Below, piece by piece: positions 23,647-32,900 of a DNA stretch of 64,000 nucleotides (positions are counted from its first letter, which is position 1; every line of letters starts with the position of its first letter). The notes under the pieces were generated by a model. The model made no database searches and was not told the origin of the DNA. It saw nothing but the letters and a program-made list of their open reading frames with translations. This DNA comes from Amycolatopsis xylanica. Its GTDB lineage: Bacteria > Actinomycetota > Actinomycetes > Mycobacteriales > Pseudonocardiaceae. The position numbers were made by a program, and so were the translations under genes. The DNA lies in contig NZ_FNON01000003.1 in NCBI RefSeq assembly GCF_900107045.1, positions 372,001-436,000 on the forward strand. Reading direction: 5' to 3'.

Positions 23647-25482
23647 TTGACCACCGCCGCAGAAAAGACCGAAGGCCAGACCATCCCCAAGCTGTTGCAG
23701 CGCAACGCGACCCAGTTCGGTGACCTCCCGGCCGTCACCTCGCTCGACGCCGAGGGCCAGCCGACGCTCACCTGGTCCGAGTTCCGTAACCGGATCGCAG
23801 TGCTTTCGCGTGGTCTCGCGTCACTCGGGCTCAGGGCCCGCGACCGGATGCTCATCATGGCGCCGGGCAGTCCCGACCACATGGCGGTCGACCTCGCCGC
23901 CGCGCACCTGGCCGCGATCCCGTGCACCGCATACAGCACGCTCAGCCCGGAGCAGATCAGCTACGTCGCCAGGCACAGCGCCGCGCCGGTCGTGGTGATC
24001 GGCGGCGCCAACGAGCTCGACCGCTGGTCCAAGGTGCTCGAGGAACTGCCCGCGCTGCGCCACGTCGTCGTCATGGACGCCGACGCCGTGCCCGCCGACG
24101 ACGATCGCTTCCTCAGCCTGGACACGCTGATCGAGCGCGGCACCGAGGCGCACGAGTCCGACCCGTACGAGTTCGAGGAGTCGTGGGCCGGCATCAAGCC
24201 GGACGACCCGCTGTCGATGATCTACACCTCGGGCACCACCGGCGACCCCAAGGGCGTGGTGCTCTCCCACCACAACGTGATCCACCAGGCGTACGCCGTG
24301 TGGGAGCTGCACGACGCGCCCATGCACACCACCAGCATCGGGTACCTGCCGCTGGCGCACATCGCCGAGCGCGAACTGTCGATCTACCTGCCGATCGTGT
24401 TCGCCGGCCACGTGCACACCCTCGCCAACCCGACCGAGATCGTCGGCGCGCTCGGCAAGGTGCACCCGCAGGGCTTCTTCGGCGTGCCCCGCGTCTGGGA
24501 AAAAATGGTCGCCGGCCTCAAGAACATGCTCGGCATGGCCCCCGAGGACCGCCGCGAGGCGCTGCTCGCCGCCAACAAGCTGTTGCAGGAAGGCTACAAA
24601 CTCCGCAGCGAGGGCAAGGAGCTCCCCGCCGAGCTGGCTCAGCGGATCGCGCAGACCGACGCCGCCGCGCTCGCGCCCATCCGCGCGCTGCTCGGCCTCG
24701 ACAAGATACTGGTCGCGTCCAGCGGCGCCGCCGCGCTGCCGGTCGAGGTGCTGTACTTCATCGCCGGGCTCGGCATCGAGATCTGCGAGGTGTGGGGCCT
24801 GTCCGAGACGACGGGCGCCGCCACCTCGAACACCGCGACCGCGTTCAAGGCGGGCAGCGTCGGGAAGCCGATCTCCGGGGTCGAGGTGAAGGTCGCCGAC
24901 GACGGCGAGCTGCTCGTCCGCGGCCCGATCGTGTTCCTCGGCTACCTGCAGGAGGACGGCACGATCAAGCCGGACACCGACGCCGACGGCTGGCTCGCCA
25001 CCGGCGACATCGGCGTGATCGACGACGACGGGTTCGTCTTCATCACCGACCGCAAGAAGGAACTGATCATCACCTCGAGCGGCAAGAACATCGCGCCGAC
25101 CAAGATCGAGGGCATGCTCAAGGAGCACGCGCTGATCGGGCAGGCGGTCGCGATCGGCGACGACCGGCCGTACGTCACCGCGCTGCTGGTGCTCGACGAC
25201 GAGATCGCGCCGGGCTGGGCCGCGGCCAACGGGGTCGAGGTGGCCGAGGGCGCGGCACTGGCCGAGCATCCGCGCATCGTGGAAGAACTCGACAAGGCCG
25301 TCGAGTCGGCCAACAGCAGGCTCGCCCGCATCGAGCAGATCAAGCGCTACGAGGTGATCCCGAAGTCCTGGACGCCCGAGTCCGGCGAGCTGACCCCGAC
25401 GCTCAAGCTCAAGCGCCGCGTGATCAACGAGCGCTACGCCCCGAACATCGACGCGCTCTACAGCGCGGCCAAGCCCGAGTAG
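23647..25482 (+). CDS. Long-chain fatty-acid-CoA ligase (AMP-binding)
   Basis: Acyl-CoA synthetase of 611 residues. The AMP-binding P-loop MIYTSGTTGDPKGV lies at about 191-204. Further motifs are GYLPLAHIAER, EVWGLSETTGA, GWLATGDIGVIDDDGF and DRKKELIITSSGKNIAP, the last being the hinge and C-domain motif. The length and the AHI-ER linker are those of FadD15-type long-chain synthetases. The start is a TTG at 23647 supported by AGGAGG 6 nt upstream. It is monocistronic and convergent with an SDR across a family-B hairpin. Confidence 0.94.
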   Translation: MTTAAEKTEGQTIPKLLQRNATQFGDLPAVTSLDAEGQPTLTWSEFRNRIAVLSRGLASLGLRARDRMLIMAPGSPDHMAVDLAAAHLAAIPCTAYSTLSPEQISYVARHSAAPVVVIGGANELDRWSKVLEELPALRHVVVMDADAVPADDDRFLSLDTLIERGTEAHESDPYEFEESWAGIKPDDPLSMIYTSGTTGDPKGVVLSHHNVIHQAYAVWELHDAPMHTTSIGYLPLAHIAERELSIYLPIVFAGHVHTLANPTEIVGALGKVHPQGFFGVPRVWEKMVAGLKNMLGMAPEDRREALLAANKLLQEGYKLRSEGKELPAELAQRIAQTDAAALAPIRALLGLDKILVASSGAAALPVEVLYFIAGLGIEICEVWGLSETTGAATSNTATAFKAGSVGKPISGVEVKVADDGELLVRGPIVFLGYLQEDGTIKPDTDADGWLATGDIGVIDDDGFVFITDRKKELIITSSGKNIAPTKIEGMLKEHALIGQAVAIGDDRPYVTALLVLDDEIAPGWAAANGVEVAEGAALAEHPRIVEELDKAVESANSRLARIEQIKRYEVIPKSWTPESGELTPTLKLKRRVINERYAPNIDALYSAAKPE

Positions 25483-25488
25483 CACCGG

Positions 25489-25531
25489 GATGAAGCGGGC
25501 TTGATCCCCCTCGAATCAAGCCCGCTTCATC
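25489..25531. terminator. 17-bp hairpin, diverged GGGATAAAGC family
   Basis: GATGAAGCGGGCTTGAT at 25489-25505 pairs perfectly with 25515-25531 across a 9-nt loop. Its core AAGCGGGCTT matches the family seen at 16641 and 37866. It lies between two convergent stop codons (25482 and 25537), so a bidirectional terminator role is likely. Confidence 0.85.
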
Positions 25532-25536
25532 GCCCT

Positions 25537-26427
25537 TCAGGCGCTGCGCGTGGTGTCTGTCCACTTGCGCAGCAGCGGCGGGACGCGCTTTTCGAGGCCG
25601 TAGTTCTCGAGGTGCGCGTTGAAGACCTCGTCGAACGCTCGCTGCACGGTCTCGGTGTCCCAGGACTCGCGCTCCAGGATCGGCGCCTTCAGGAACGGCT
25701 GGCCCATCACGTGCAGCTGCGGGCCGTTGCAGCGGATCATCTGGCCGGTGATCCCCTCGGAGCCCGGCCCGAGCAGGAACGACACGAGCGGCGCGATCCG
25801 CGCCGGTGTCCGGTCTGGCGGGCAGGCGCGCAGCGAGCGCTCCGACTTCCACACCATCCGGGTGTGCGCGAGCGGGCAGACCGCGTTGACGCGGATACCG
25901 GCGTCCTCCAGGTCCAGCGCCCACGAGTAGGTCAGCGACGCCACCGCGCCCTTGCTCGCGGCGTAGACCCCCAGCTTGCGCTGCCCGAGCGAGGCGCCGG
26001 ACGAGATGTTGACGATCGAGCCGCCACCGCCCGCCATCATCGCCTTGACCGCGGCCATCCCGGTGTACATCACCCCGAGCACGTTGACCTCGATCAGCTC
26101 ACGAGCCTGGGCGGCGTCGTCCTCCCACGGCAGCGCCTCGTAGTTGAGCCCGGCGTTGTTGACCAGCCCGTCGATCGCGCCGAACTCCTTGACGCAGAGC
26201 TCGACGATCTCCTGGGCCTGCGCCGGGTCGGCCACGCTGTGCCCGCTGGCGACCGCGACCCCGCCCGCCTCCCGGATGGTCGCCGCCGCCGCGTCCGCCA
26301 GCTCCCCGTCGATGTCGTTGACGAGCACCGACCCACCCGCACGGGCGATGTGCGTGGCGAACGCTTCGCCGAGCCCGCGACCACCGCCGGTGACCACCAC
26401 CGCCTTGCCGTCCAGCAGTTTGCCCAT
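25537..26427 (-). CDS. Short-chain dehydrogenase/reductase
   Basis: NAD(P)-dependent SDR of 296 residues. Cofactor motif TGGGRGLG (13-20), NNAG at about 90-93, catalytic S142/S143, Y155 and K159 in VYAASKG. The approximately 45-residue C-terminal extension after the core (LERESWDTETVQRAFDEVF) resembles the SDRs of lipid and steroid side-chain metabolism. The ATG at 26427 has GGGGAG 6 nt before it; the longer frame upstream has no support. The neighbouring acyl-CoA ligase suggests a link to acyl-CoA metabolism. Confidence 0.9.
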   Translation of the reverse strand: MGKLLDGKAVVVTGGGRGLGEAFATHIARAGGSVLVNDIDGELADAAAATIREAGGVAVASGHSVADPAQAQEIVELCVKEFGAIDGLVNNAGLNYEALPWEDDAAQARELIEVNVLGVMYTGMAAVKAMMAGGGGSIVNISSGASLGQRKLGVYAASKGAVASLTYSWALDLEDAGIRVNAVCPLAHTRMVWKSERSLRACPPDRTPARIAPLVSFLLGPGSEGITGQMIRCNGPQLHVMGQPFLKAPILERESWDTETVQRAFDEVFNAHLENYGLEKRVPPLLRKWTDTTRSA

Positions 26428-26782
26428 GTCCACTCCCCACCTAGCACCGCGCTGTGCTTCCAGTGTTCGGTGCTGGGAAGGCCACCGAACCCTCGTTGAC
26501 GACGAACGGTGGCCTGACTGCGCCAAGCGAGTACCGCTTGATCAGTCGGGTGATACCTCCGGACAGATCAGTGGACACGATCCGTCATCGATCACCCGGC
26601 GTAGCGGCGTGCATCGATTAGTCCATTCCAGTGGAGGTCGACTGTTCGCCTGCGCGTAGTCAGCGGCATACTGAACGTTGACTGGGGGTCGTTTGCGGCG
26701 ACCGCGCTACCAGGTTTCAGCCCGCAACCGACAGAATGCAGCGCGCGACACGTTCACTCGATCGGGGGGAAGTGGTTCAACG
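26428..26782. other. Gene-free 355-bp divergent region
   Basis: It lies between the divergent SDR and MFS genes. AGCACCG near 26443 and CGGTGCT near 26468 form a 7-bp inverted repeat close to the SDR start. TTGACT at about 26678 is the only -35-like hexamer. I see no coding evidence. Confidence 0.4.
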
Positions 26783-27997
26783 GTGAAGGCGAATGCCAAA
26801 GGGCGATTAAGTGCACCGCTGAAGAACGTCGAGTACCGCGCGCTCTGGTTCGCCGAAGCACTGTCCTCCGCAGGAGACCAGCTCGCCAAGGTCGCGCTCG
26901 CGATCCTGGTCTTCTCCCGCACCGGCTCCGCGCTCTGGGCGGCCGCGGTCTACGCGCTCACGTTCCTCCCCGCACTCGCCGGTGGCCTTGGCCTCTCCCA
27001 CCTCGCGGACCGCTACCCCCGGCGGACCGTGCTGGCGGTCGCCTCGGCCATCCAGTGCGTGCTCGTCGGCCTGATGGCGCTCCCAGGGATGCCGATCGGC
27101 GCGCTGTGCGCGCTGCTCGTCGGTGTCCAGCTGGCCGGGTCACCGGCCAACGCGGCGCAGAACGCCGTCACCCGTGAGGTCTTCACCGACGACGAGCTCT
27201 ATCTGCGCAGCCAGGATTTCCGCGGCATCACCAACAACACCGTCATGCTGCTCGGTCTCGCGGGCGGCGGGCTACTCGTCTCGCTGGTCGGGACGTCGTG
27301 GGCATTGGCCATCGACTCCGTCACCTTCGCCGTCGCCGGCCTGGTGGTCTGGCTATGGGTGGAGCACCGGCCGGCGGCCGGTGGCCGGCACACGACCTGG
27401 TTCGGCGCCACGAAATGGGTCTTCGCCCAGCCCCGGCTGCGCGTGCTGCTGGCGCTGTCCTGGCTGGTGGGGTTGGCCGTGGTGCCGGAGGGACTCGCCG
27501 CGCCGCTGGCGCACCAGCTGGGCGAACATCCGTCGGCCGTCGGCTGGCTGCTCGCCGCCGATCCGCTCGGCTTCGTCGTCGGGGCCTTCCTGCTGTCCCA
27601 TTACGCGTCCGCGCAGACCCGGCTGCGGATGCTGGGGGTGCTCGCCGCGAGCTCGCTCGCACTGCTCGCCGTCTTCTTCGTCAAGCCCAATCTGGGCCTC
27701 GCGCTGGCACTGCTCGCGCTGGCCGGCGCGACCGGCGCCTACATCATCACCGTCACGGCCACCTTTTCGACCTGGGTGCCGAACGAGCTCCGAGGCAGCG
27801 CCGGAGGGCTCTACCGGACCGGACTCCGGGTGGTACAGGGACTGGGTGTCGCCCTGGGTGGCGCTGTCGCCCAGCTGATCGGCTCCGCCGCCAACGCGAT
27901 AGCGCTGGCCGGTCTCGTCGGCATGATCGTCGCGATCCCGACCGCACTGTCCTGGGCGAAGGTCCGCCGCTCGGTCGTCGCCGAGTCCGAAGGCTGA
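26783..27997 (+). CDS. MFS transporter, 12 helices
   Basis: Major facilitator of about 404 residues of the MFS_3/enterobactin-exporter-like type. It has alternating hydrophobic segments, FAEALSSAGDQLAKVALAIL at helix 1, HLADRYPRRTVL as the A-loop, and RTGLRVVQGLGVALGGAVAQ late. Such proteins usually export siderophores or drugs. The GTG at 26783 was chosen because conserved sequence starts there and a G-rich Shine-Dalgarno is 12 nt upstream. No biosynthetic genes adjoin it. Confidence 0.88.
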   Translation: MKANAKGRLSAPLKNVEYRALWFAEALSSAGDQLAKVALAILVFSRTGSALWAAAVYALTFLPALAGGLGLSHLADRYPRRTVLAVASAIQCVLVGLMALPGMPIGALCALLVGVQLAGSPANAAQNAVTREVFTDDELYLRSQDFRGITNNTVMLLGLAGGGLLVSLVGTSWALAIDSVTFAVAGLVVWLWVEHRPAAGGRHTTWFGATKWVFAQPRLRVLLALSWLVGLAVVPEGLAAPLAHQLGEHPSAVGWLLAADPLGFVVGAFLLSHYASAQTRLRMLGVLAASSLALLAVFFVKPNLGLALALLALAGATGAYIITVTATFSTWVPNELRGSAGGLYRTGLRVVQGLGVALGGAVAQLIGSAANAIALAGLVGMIVAIPTALSWAKVRRSVVAESEG

Positions 27998-28020
27998 CAC
28001 ATGGACCACCACTTCGCCGC

Positions 28021-28041
28021 TCACGCTTCACGGTCACGCAT
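28021..28041 (-). CDS. Six-codon ORF MRDREA, unit 1
   Basis: ATG-CGT-GAC-CGT-GAA-GCG-TGA on the minus strand, preceded by GGGAGGT at 8-nt spacing. It is the last (most 3') of four near-identical mini-ORFs. The peptide core D-R-E-A and the stop are shared with the other three although the codons differ. I know of no described family. Confidence 0.6.
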   Translation of the reverse strand: MRDREA

Positions 28042-28101
28042 TGATGCCACCTCCCGTGTAGTGCACACCTCGACTGCTTCGGTCAATCCATCTCGCGCTA
28101 C

Positions 28102-28122
28102 TCACGCCTCACGATCCGACAC
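28102..28122 (-). CDS. Six-codon ORF MSDREA, unit 2
   Basis: GTG-TCG-GAT-CGT-GAG-GCG-TGA on the minus strand, with GGGAGGT 8 nt upstream of the GTG. It is in the same register relative to unit 1 only by chance (81-nt step); later steps are not multiples of three. Confidence 0.6.
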   Translation of the reverse strand: MSDREA

Positions 28123-28180
28123 GTCCGTTCACCTCCCAGTGACCGAAAACCGGCTTCCCGTCCACCAAAGTCTTCAAAGC

Positions 28181-28201
28181 TCACGCCTCGCGGTCCATCA
28201 T
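28181..28201 (-). CDS. Six-codon ORF MMDREA, unit 3
   Basis: ATG-ATG-GAC-CGC-GAG-GCG-TGA on the minus strand, with GGGAGGTGAG 6-8 nt upstream. The leader GGAGGTGAGTTTCG is identical to that of unit 4, which points to duplication followed by synonymous drift. Confidence 0.6.
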   Translation of the reverse strand: MMDREA

Positions 28202-28251
28202 CGAAACTCACCTCCCGACGGCAAAACGGCAGCGACAACGACCCATACCTA

Positions 28252-28272
28252 TCAGGCTTCACGATCGGACAC
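28252..28272 (-). CDS. Six-codon ORF MSDREA, unit 4
   Basis: GTG-TCC-GAT-CGT-GAA-GCC-TGA on the minus strand, with GAGGAGGTGAG upstream, one of the strongest Shine-Dalgarno sequences in the window. It is the 5'-most unit. The remaining 27998-28446 gap contains no longer gene in either direction. Confidence 0.6.
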   Translation of the reverse strand: MSDREA

Positions 28273-28357
28273 GAAACTCACCTCCTCGCGATGGGGGGTC
28301 ACGAGTGGACATCTGATCAATTCTGTTCTCCCGCTGGGGGCGGCCGGCGAGAACTTG

Positions 28358-28386
28358 TTGGATGGGATGATACCGATGATTAATAA
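28358..28386 (+). promoter_or_regulatory. Sigma70-like promoter of the GGDEF gene
   Basis: TTGGAT (28358-28363), a 17-nt spacer and TAATAA (28381-28386) lie about 60 nt upstream of the GGDEF start, in a locally AT-rich stretch. It is the best housekeeping-type promoter match in the window. It lies on the opposite strand to the mini-ORFs and may overlap their promoter. Confidence 0.55.
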
Positions 28387-28446
28387 CAGGACCACAGCGG
28401 GAACCGACACACAACCGCTGGCTTGTCAGTCGGGAGGAGGTGGGCC

Positions 28447-29904
28447 ATGATCGGAAGTTCGCACGGCGAACAGCGGGGTACGTTCGGCGCAGCACCGTCA
28501 CAGGGTGCGCCCGGCCCGGCCACCTCGGTGAATGTCCCACCAGGTTCGGCGGCTTCACCGACCGCCCGCCCGCACGGACGCCGCCACCGCATCGTCGAAC
28601 AACTGCGCGGACTGAGCTGGAAAACAATCCGGAAATGGGATCTGTGGACCAAGCCGCGACCCATGATCGCATTTCTTCTGAGCTGGGAAATAATTGTCAC
28701 GGGATTTCTCGCCTGGGGCACCGCCACCGCCCGTCCGATCACCGGAATAGATTGGCTTCGCGTTTCCGCATTGGCCGCCTGCGCGACTCTGCACATTCAG
28801 CTGACGCGGCGCCAGGAAGAGCGAAGGCGAAATAGGACGACGGCCGTCCACATCGATCTCGGCGGTATCTGGATACTCCCGGCGGCTTTGCTGCTGCCCA
28901 TTCAGCTGACCCTGCTGCTCATTCTCATCATCCGCGTGCAGCGCTGGTTCAACTCACGGCGCCCGCCGCACAAGTTCGTCTTCACCACTTTCACGCACGC
29001 CGCCGCGGCATTGCTGGCCCAGGTCGTCTTCCGCTGGCTTTTCGACGACAACCTGGGCCGACTGGACCAGTCCAGTTCGTGGACCGCCTTCGGACTACTC
29101 CTACTGGCGGGTTTCGCTTACGCCGCCCTGCAAGCCGTCATGATCGGCGCGCTGCTGGCGGTCGACGGCACGACCGCGCCGACGCTGCGGAACATCCTTG
29201 GTAGCAAAGCCGACAATCTGCTCGACGCCTCCACCATTGGCCTGGGAACCATAACAACGGTATTGATCGTCAACATTCCGCCCGCGATCGTCATCCTCGT
29301 CCTGATCAGTGTCGTCGGTAACCGGCTCGCCGAGATCAATCAGCTGCAGTCGGAAGCACGCACGGACGCCAAAACCGGCGTATTCAACGTCCGGGGCTGG
29401 TCCGAATCGGCGGAACGCGCACTCACCCGAGCGGCCAAATCGGAAGCGAAGCTCGCGGTGCTCATGATCGATCTAGACCACTTCAAGTGGATCAACGACA
29501 CTTACGGTCACCCGGCCGGTGACGATGTTCTACGGAACGTGGCACAAACACTGGGCGAAGTCACTAGGCCGAGTGATGTCGTAGGCCGGTTCGGTGGTGA
29601 GGAATTCCTTGTTCTGCTGCCTGATATCGCCGAAGAAGCGGCCAAGGCCGCCGCCGACCGCGTACTCACCGCAATCGCCGGGCTACGGGTGGTCACCACC
29701 GACAACCACGGCGGCAAGGCGACCATCACCGGCCGGACCACCTCGATCGGGGTAGCGCTCTTTCCGAAGGACGGCTCCACACTCGACGAACTCCTGCAGT
29801 CGGCCGACGGCGCCGTCTACCGCGCGAAGGAGGGCGGCCGCAATCGCGTCGAGTACGCGGAAAAAGGCCGCACCGCCCCCGTCACGCCGAAGCATCACCA
29901 CTGA
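28447..29904 (+). CDS. Membrane-bound diguanylate cyclase (GGDEF)
   Basis: Protein of 485 residues. A disordered N-terminus is followed by about six to eight membrane helices (residues 70-300, MASE-like; FLLSWEIIVTGFLAWGTATA is the first). A GGDEF domain of about 160 residues follows (EARTDAKTGVFNVRG, DLDHFKWINDTYGHPAGDDVL). The active site is FGGEEF, so catalysis of cyclic di-GMP synthesis from GTP is expected; no EAL domain is present. The ATG at 28447 has GGAGGAGG before it. Its 3' end overlaps the convergent SARP gene by 23 nt. Confidence 0.94.
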   Translation: MIGSSHGEQRGTFGAAPSQGAPGPATSVNVPPGSAASPTARPHGRRHRIVEQLRGLSWKTIRKWDLWTKPRPMIAFLLSWEIIVTGFLAWGTATARPITGIDWLRVSALAACATLHIQLTRRQEERRRNRTTAVHIDLGGIWILPAALLLPIQLTLLLILIIRVQRWFNSRRPPHKFVFTTFTHAAAALLAQVVFRWLFDDNLGRLDQSSSWTAFGLLLLAGFAYAALQAVMIGALLAVDGTTAPTLRNILGSKADNLLDASTIGLGTITTVLIVNIPPAIVILVLISVVGNRLAEINQLQSEARTDAKTGVFNVRGWSESAERALTRAAKSEAKLAVLMIDLDHFKWINDTYGHPAGDDVLRNVAQTLGEVTRPSDVVGRFGGEEFLVLLPDIAEEAAKAAADRVLTAIAGLRVVTTDNHGGKATITGRTTSIGVALFPKDGSTLDELLQSADGAVYRAKEGGRNRVEYAEKGRTAPVTPKHHH

Positions 29905-32900
29905 TCCGGTCCAGCAGCGCGGTCACGTCGTCCACTTCCGGCAAGCTCAGTTTGCCGAACAGCTCGAGTGCCGACTTCCAGGCTTCCGCGGCGCCTTCCC
30001 GTTCACCGGCGGCTTCGCGGACGAGCCCGAGCACCACCAGCGCCCGCGCCTGATCCCGGTACTGGCCGCGGTTGCGCGCGAAGACCAGCGCCTCGCCCGC
30101 CCGCGCCCGCGCCTGCCCGAGCTCGCCGAGCGCCACTCGCGCGTGTGCCAGCTCGATCAGCACCTTCGCTTCCAGCAGATATGAACCCGAATGGCGCACC
30201 AGCTCCAGCACCCGTTCACCATCCCGAACGGCCGAATCCGCCCTTCCGGACTCACGGTCCACAACGGACAGTCCGATCAAGACGGACATCTCGCCGAACG
30301 AGTACCCGATCTCCTTGGCCAGCGCCAAGGCCTTCCGGTAGTAGCGGGCCGCGGCCTCGTGGTGCCCGGTGCGCAGGTAGACGGTCGCGACGACGTGCAG
30401 CCCGCCGACCTCGTCCCGCCGCTCGCCGGACGCGCGCGCCTGCGCGATCGCCATCCTCGCCCGCACCTCGGCTTCGGCGTACCGGCCGGCCTCGCAGTGC
30501 GCCTCGGCGAGGCAGACGAGCGCGGGCGCCTCGCCGTTCCGGTTTCCGATCAAGCGAACGATACGCAGGCATTCGGAAAACGAGTCGATGGCCTCGTCCA
30601 GCTCACCGCGCGCCCAATGGGTGAGCCCGAGGTTGTGCATCGAGCGCGCTTCGAGATCGGGGTCGCCGAGCTCACGGCTCAGTTCGAGCGCGGCGGTGGA
30701 GCACTCGACGGCCTTGGCGATCTGGCCGAGCGCGAGCGCGGCGACCCCGACGTGGTTGAGCGCGCTGGCCTCACCGTGGAGGTTGCCCGCCTTCCGGTTG
30801 ATCTCCAGCGCTTCTTCGTAGTGCGACGACTCGTCGGCGTGATGCCCGGTCCGCGCGTACACCCGGCCGAGGTTGTGCAGCGCGGCCGCCTCGGCGAGCC
30901 GGTCGCCGACCCGCCTCGCCAGCGCGAGCGCGCTGGTGTGGCACTCGATCGCGGCCGGATGGTCGCCGAGTCCGTACCGGATCAGCCCGAGGATGCCGCG
31001 CATCGAGCACTCGGCGGCGAGATCGTCCTCCTGCCGCGCGGCGCGAAGGCCTTCCTGGCAGGCGGCGATGCCTTCCACGTTGTAGCCGCGCGTGCACAGG
31101 TATCCGCGCAACGCGTCGGTGATGCGCCAGGCGTAGGAGGGCAGGCCGTACTCGACCGCCTGCGCGACGGCCGCGAGCAGGTTCGCCCGCTCGGCGTCGA
31201 GCCAGCCGAGCGCGTCGGCCTCGTTCGCGGGCGGCGGCTCTTTTCCTTGCGGCACCGGCAGGCGCGGCACATGGGGATAGAGCAGCCGTGTCGCGCCGTC
31301 GGCGCGATGCAGATAGAACGCGAAGAGCCGTTCGGCCGCGGCGGGCGGCTCGTCACCGGACGGCAGCGAGATCGCGTACTCCCGCAGCAGGTCGTGGAGC
31401 TGGAACCGGCCCGGCACCGGCTCGTGCACCAGCCCGGCCGCGCCGAGCGCGGTGAGCAGGTCCCGCGTCCTTCCCGCGCCGTCGCCGCCGAGCGCGGCCG
31501 CGGCCTCGGCCGTGAAGTCCGGGCCCGGCACGAAACCGAGCAGCCGGAACAGCCGCCGCGCCGCCGGATCCAGCCGCCGGTAGGAACGGTCGAACGCCTC
31601 GTGCGCGGCCGAGCGGACATCGCCGCCGCCGGGGAACACCCGCTCGGCGAGATACCCGGCGACGGTCCCGTGCGGCGCCGACGCGATGCTCGCGCCCGCG
31701 ACCCGCAGCGCCAGCGGCAGATACGCCGAAACCCTGGCCAGCTCGGCGACCTCGGCGGGCTCGGCGTCGCCGACCAGCTTGGTGAGCAGCAGCCGCGCGT
31801 CCTCGGGCGCGAGCACGTCGAGCGGCAGCCGATGCGTGCCTTCGGCCGCGCTCAACCCGGCCAGCGCGTCGCGGCTGGTGATGATCGTCAGGCACCCGGC
31901 GGCGCCGCACAGCAGCGGCCGCGTCTGTGCGGCGTCGACGGCGTTGTCCAGCACCACCAGCACCCGGCGGTCGGCCACCGTGGTGCGGAACAGCGCGGCG
32001 GCCTCGTCCTCACCTGCCGGGATCCGGCCCGGCGAGACGCCGAGCGCGCGCAGGAACCGGCTCAACGCCTCGATCGGCCGCATCGGCTGGCCGGACGTGT
32101 GCCCGCGCAGGTCGACGTGGAGCTGGCCGTCGGGGAACCGGGTCCGCAGCCGATGCGCCCAGTGCACGGCTAGCGCCGTCTTGCCGACGCCGGCGGCGCC
32201 GGTGATGGCCACGATCGAGGCTCCCGAGGCGGTGAGCGCGCGCACCTGCTCGCCGCGCCCGACGAACCCGGCGACCTCGGCGGGCAGCTGCGCCGGACGG
32301 CTCTCGTGCTGGACCGGCTCGCCCTCGACCACCTTGCCGTGCGCGAGCCGGATTTCCTTGCCTGGCTGGATTCCCAGCTCCTCGCCGAGCCTTCGGCGGA
32401 TGTCGGCGAACACCCGCAGCGCGGCGGCCTGCTGCCCGGCGGCGGCCAGCGCGAGCATCAGCCTGCCGTGCAGGCTTTCGTGCAGTGGTTCGTGATGCGC
32501 GACCAGGCGCAGCCGGTCGATGGCGTCCTCGGCGCCGTCGACGGCGAGCGCCGTGTCGGCGTAGGCGAGCGTGGCCGTGACCCGGCGCCCGGCCAGCGCG
32601 ACCGCCACCGGATGCTGCCGCACGTTCGGCGGCAGATCGGCGAGCACCGGCCCGCGCCACAGGTCGAGCGCCTGCTCGAACAGCTCCTTGCGCGCCTCGC
32701 CGTGCGGCGCGCGGCGCGCCTGCGCGACGAGCTCGTCGAACCGGGTCAGGTCGAGCTCGCCGGGGTCGGCTGTGAGCCGATATCCCCCGCTCACCAGCGA
32801 GATCACCGCGCCGGACTCCCGCGCGCGGCTCGGCTCGACCAGCTTGCGCAGCCCGGAAACGTAGGTGTGGACCAGATTCAGGCAGCTGGCGGGCGGCCTG

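Noticed and set aside
28259..28672. 137-residue minus-strand frame over the mini-ORF region
   Set aside because: It is antisense to the GGDEF start and crosses mini-ORF unit 4 in another phase; no RBS or domain.
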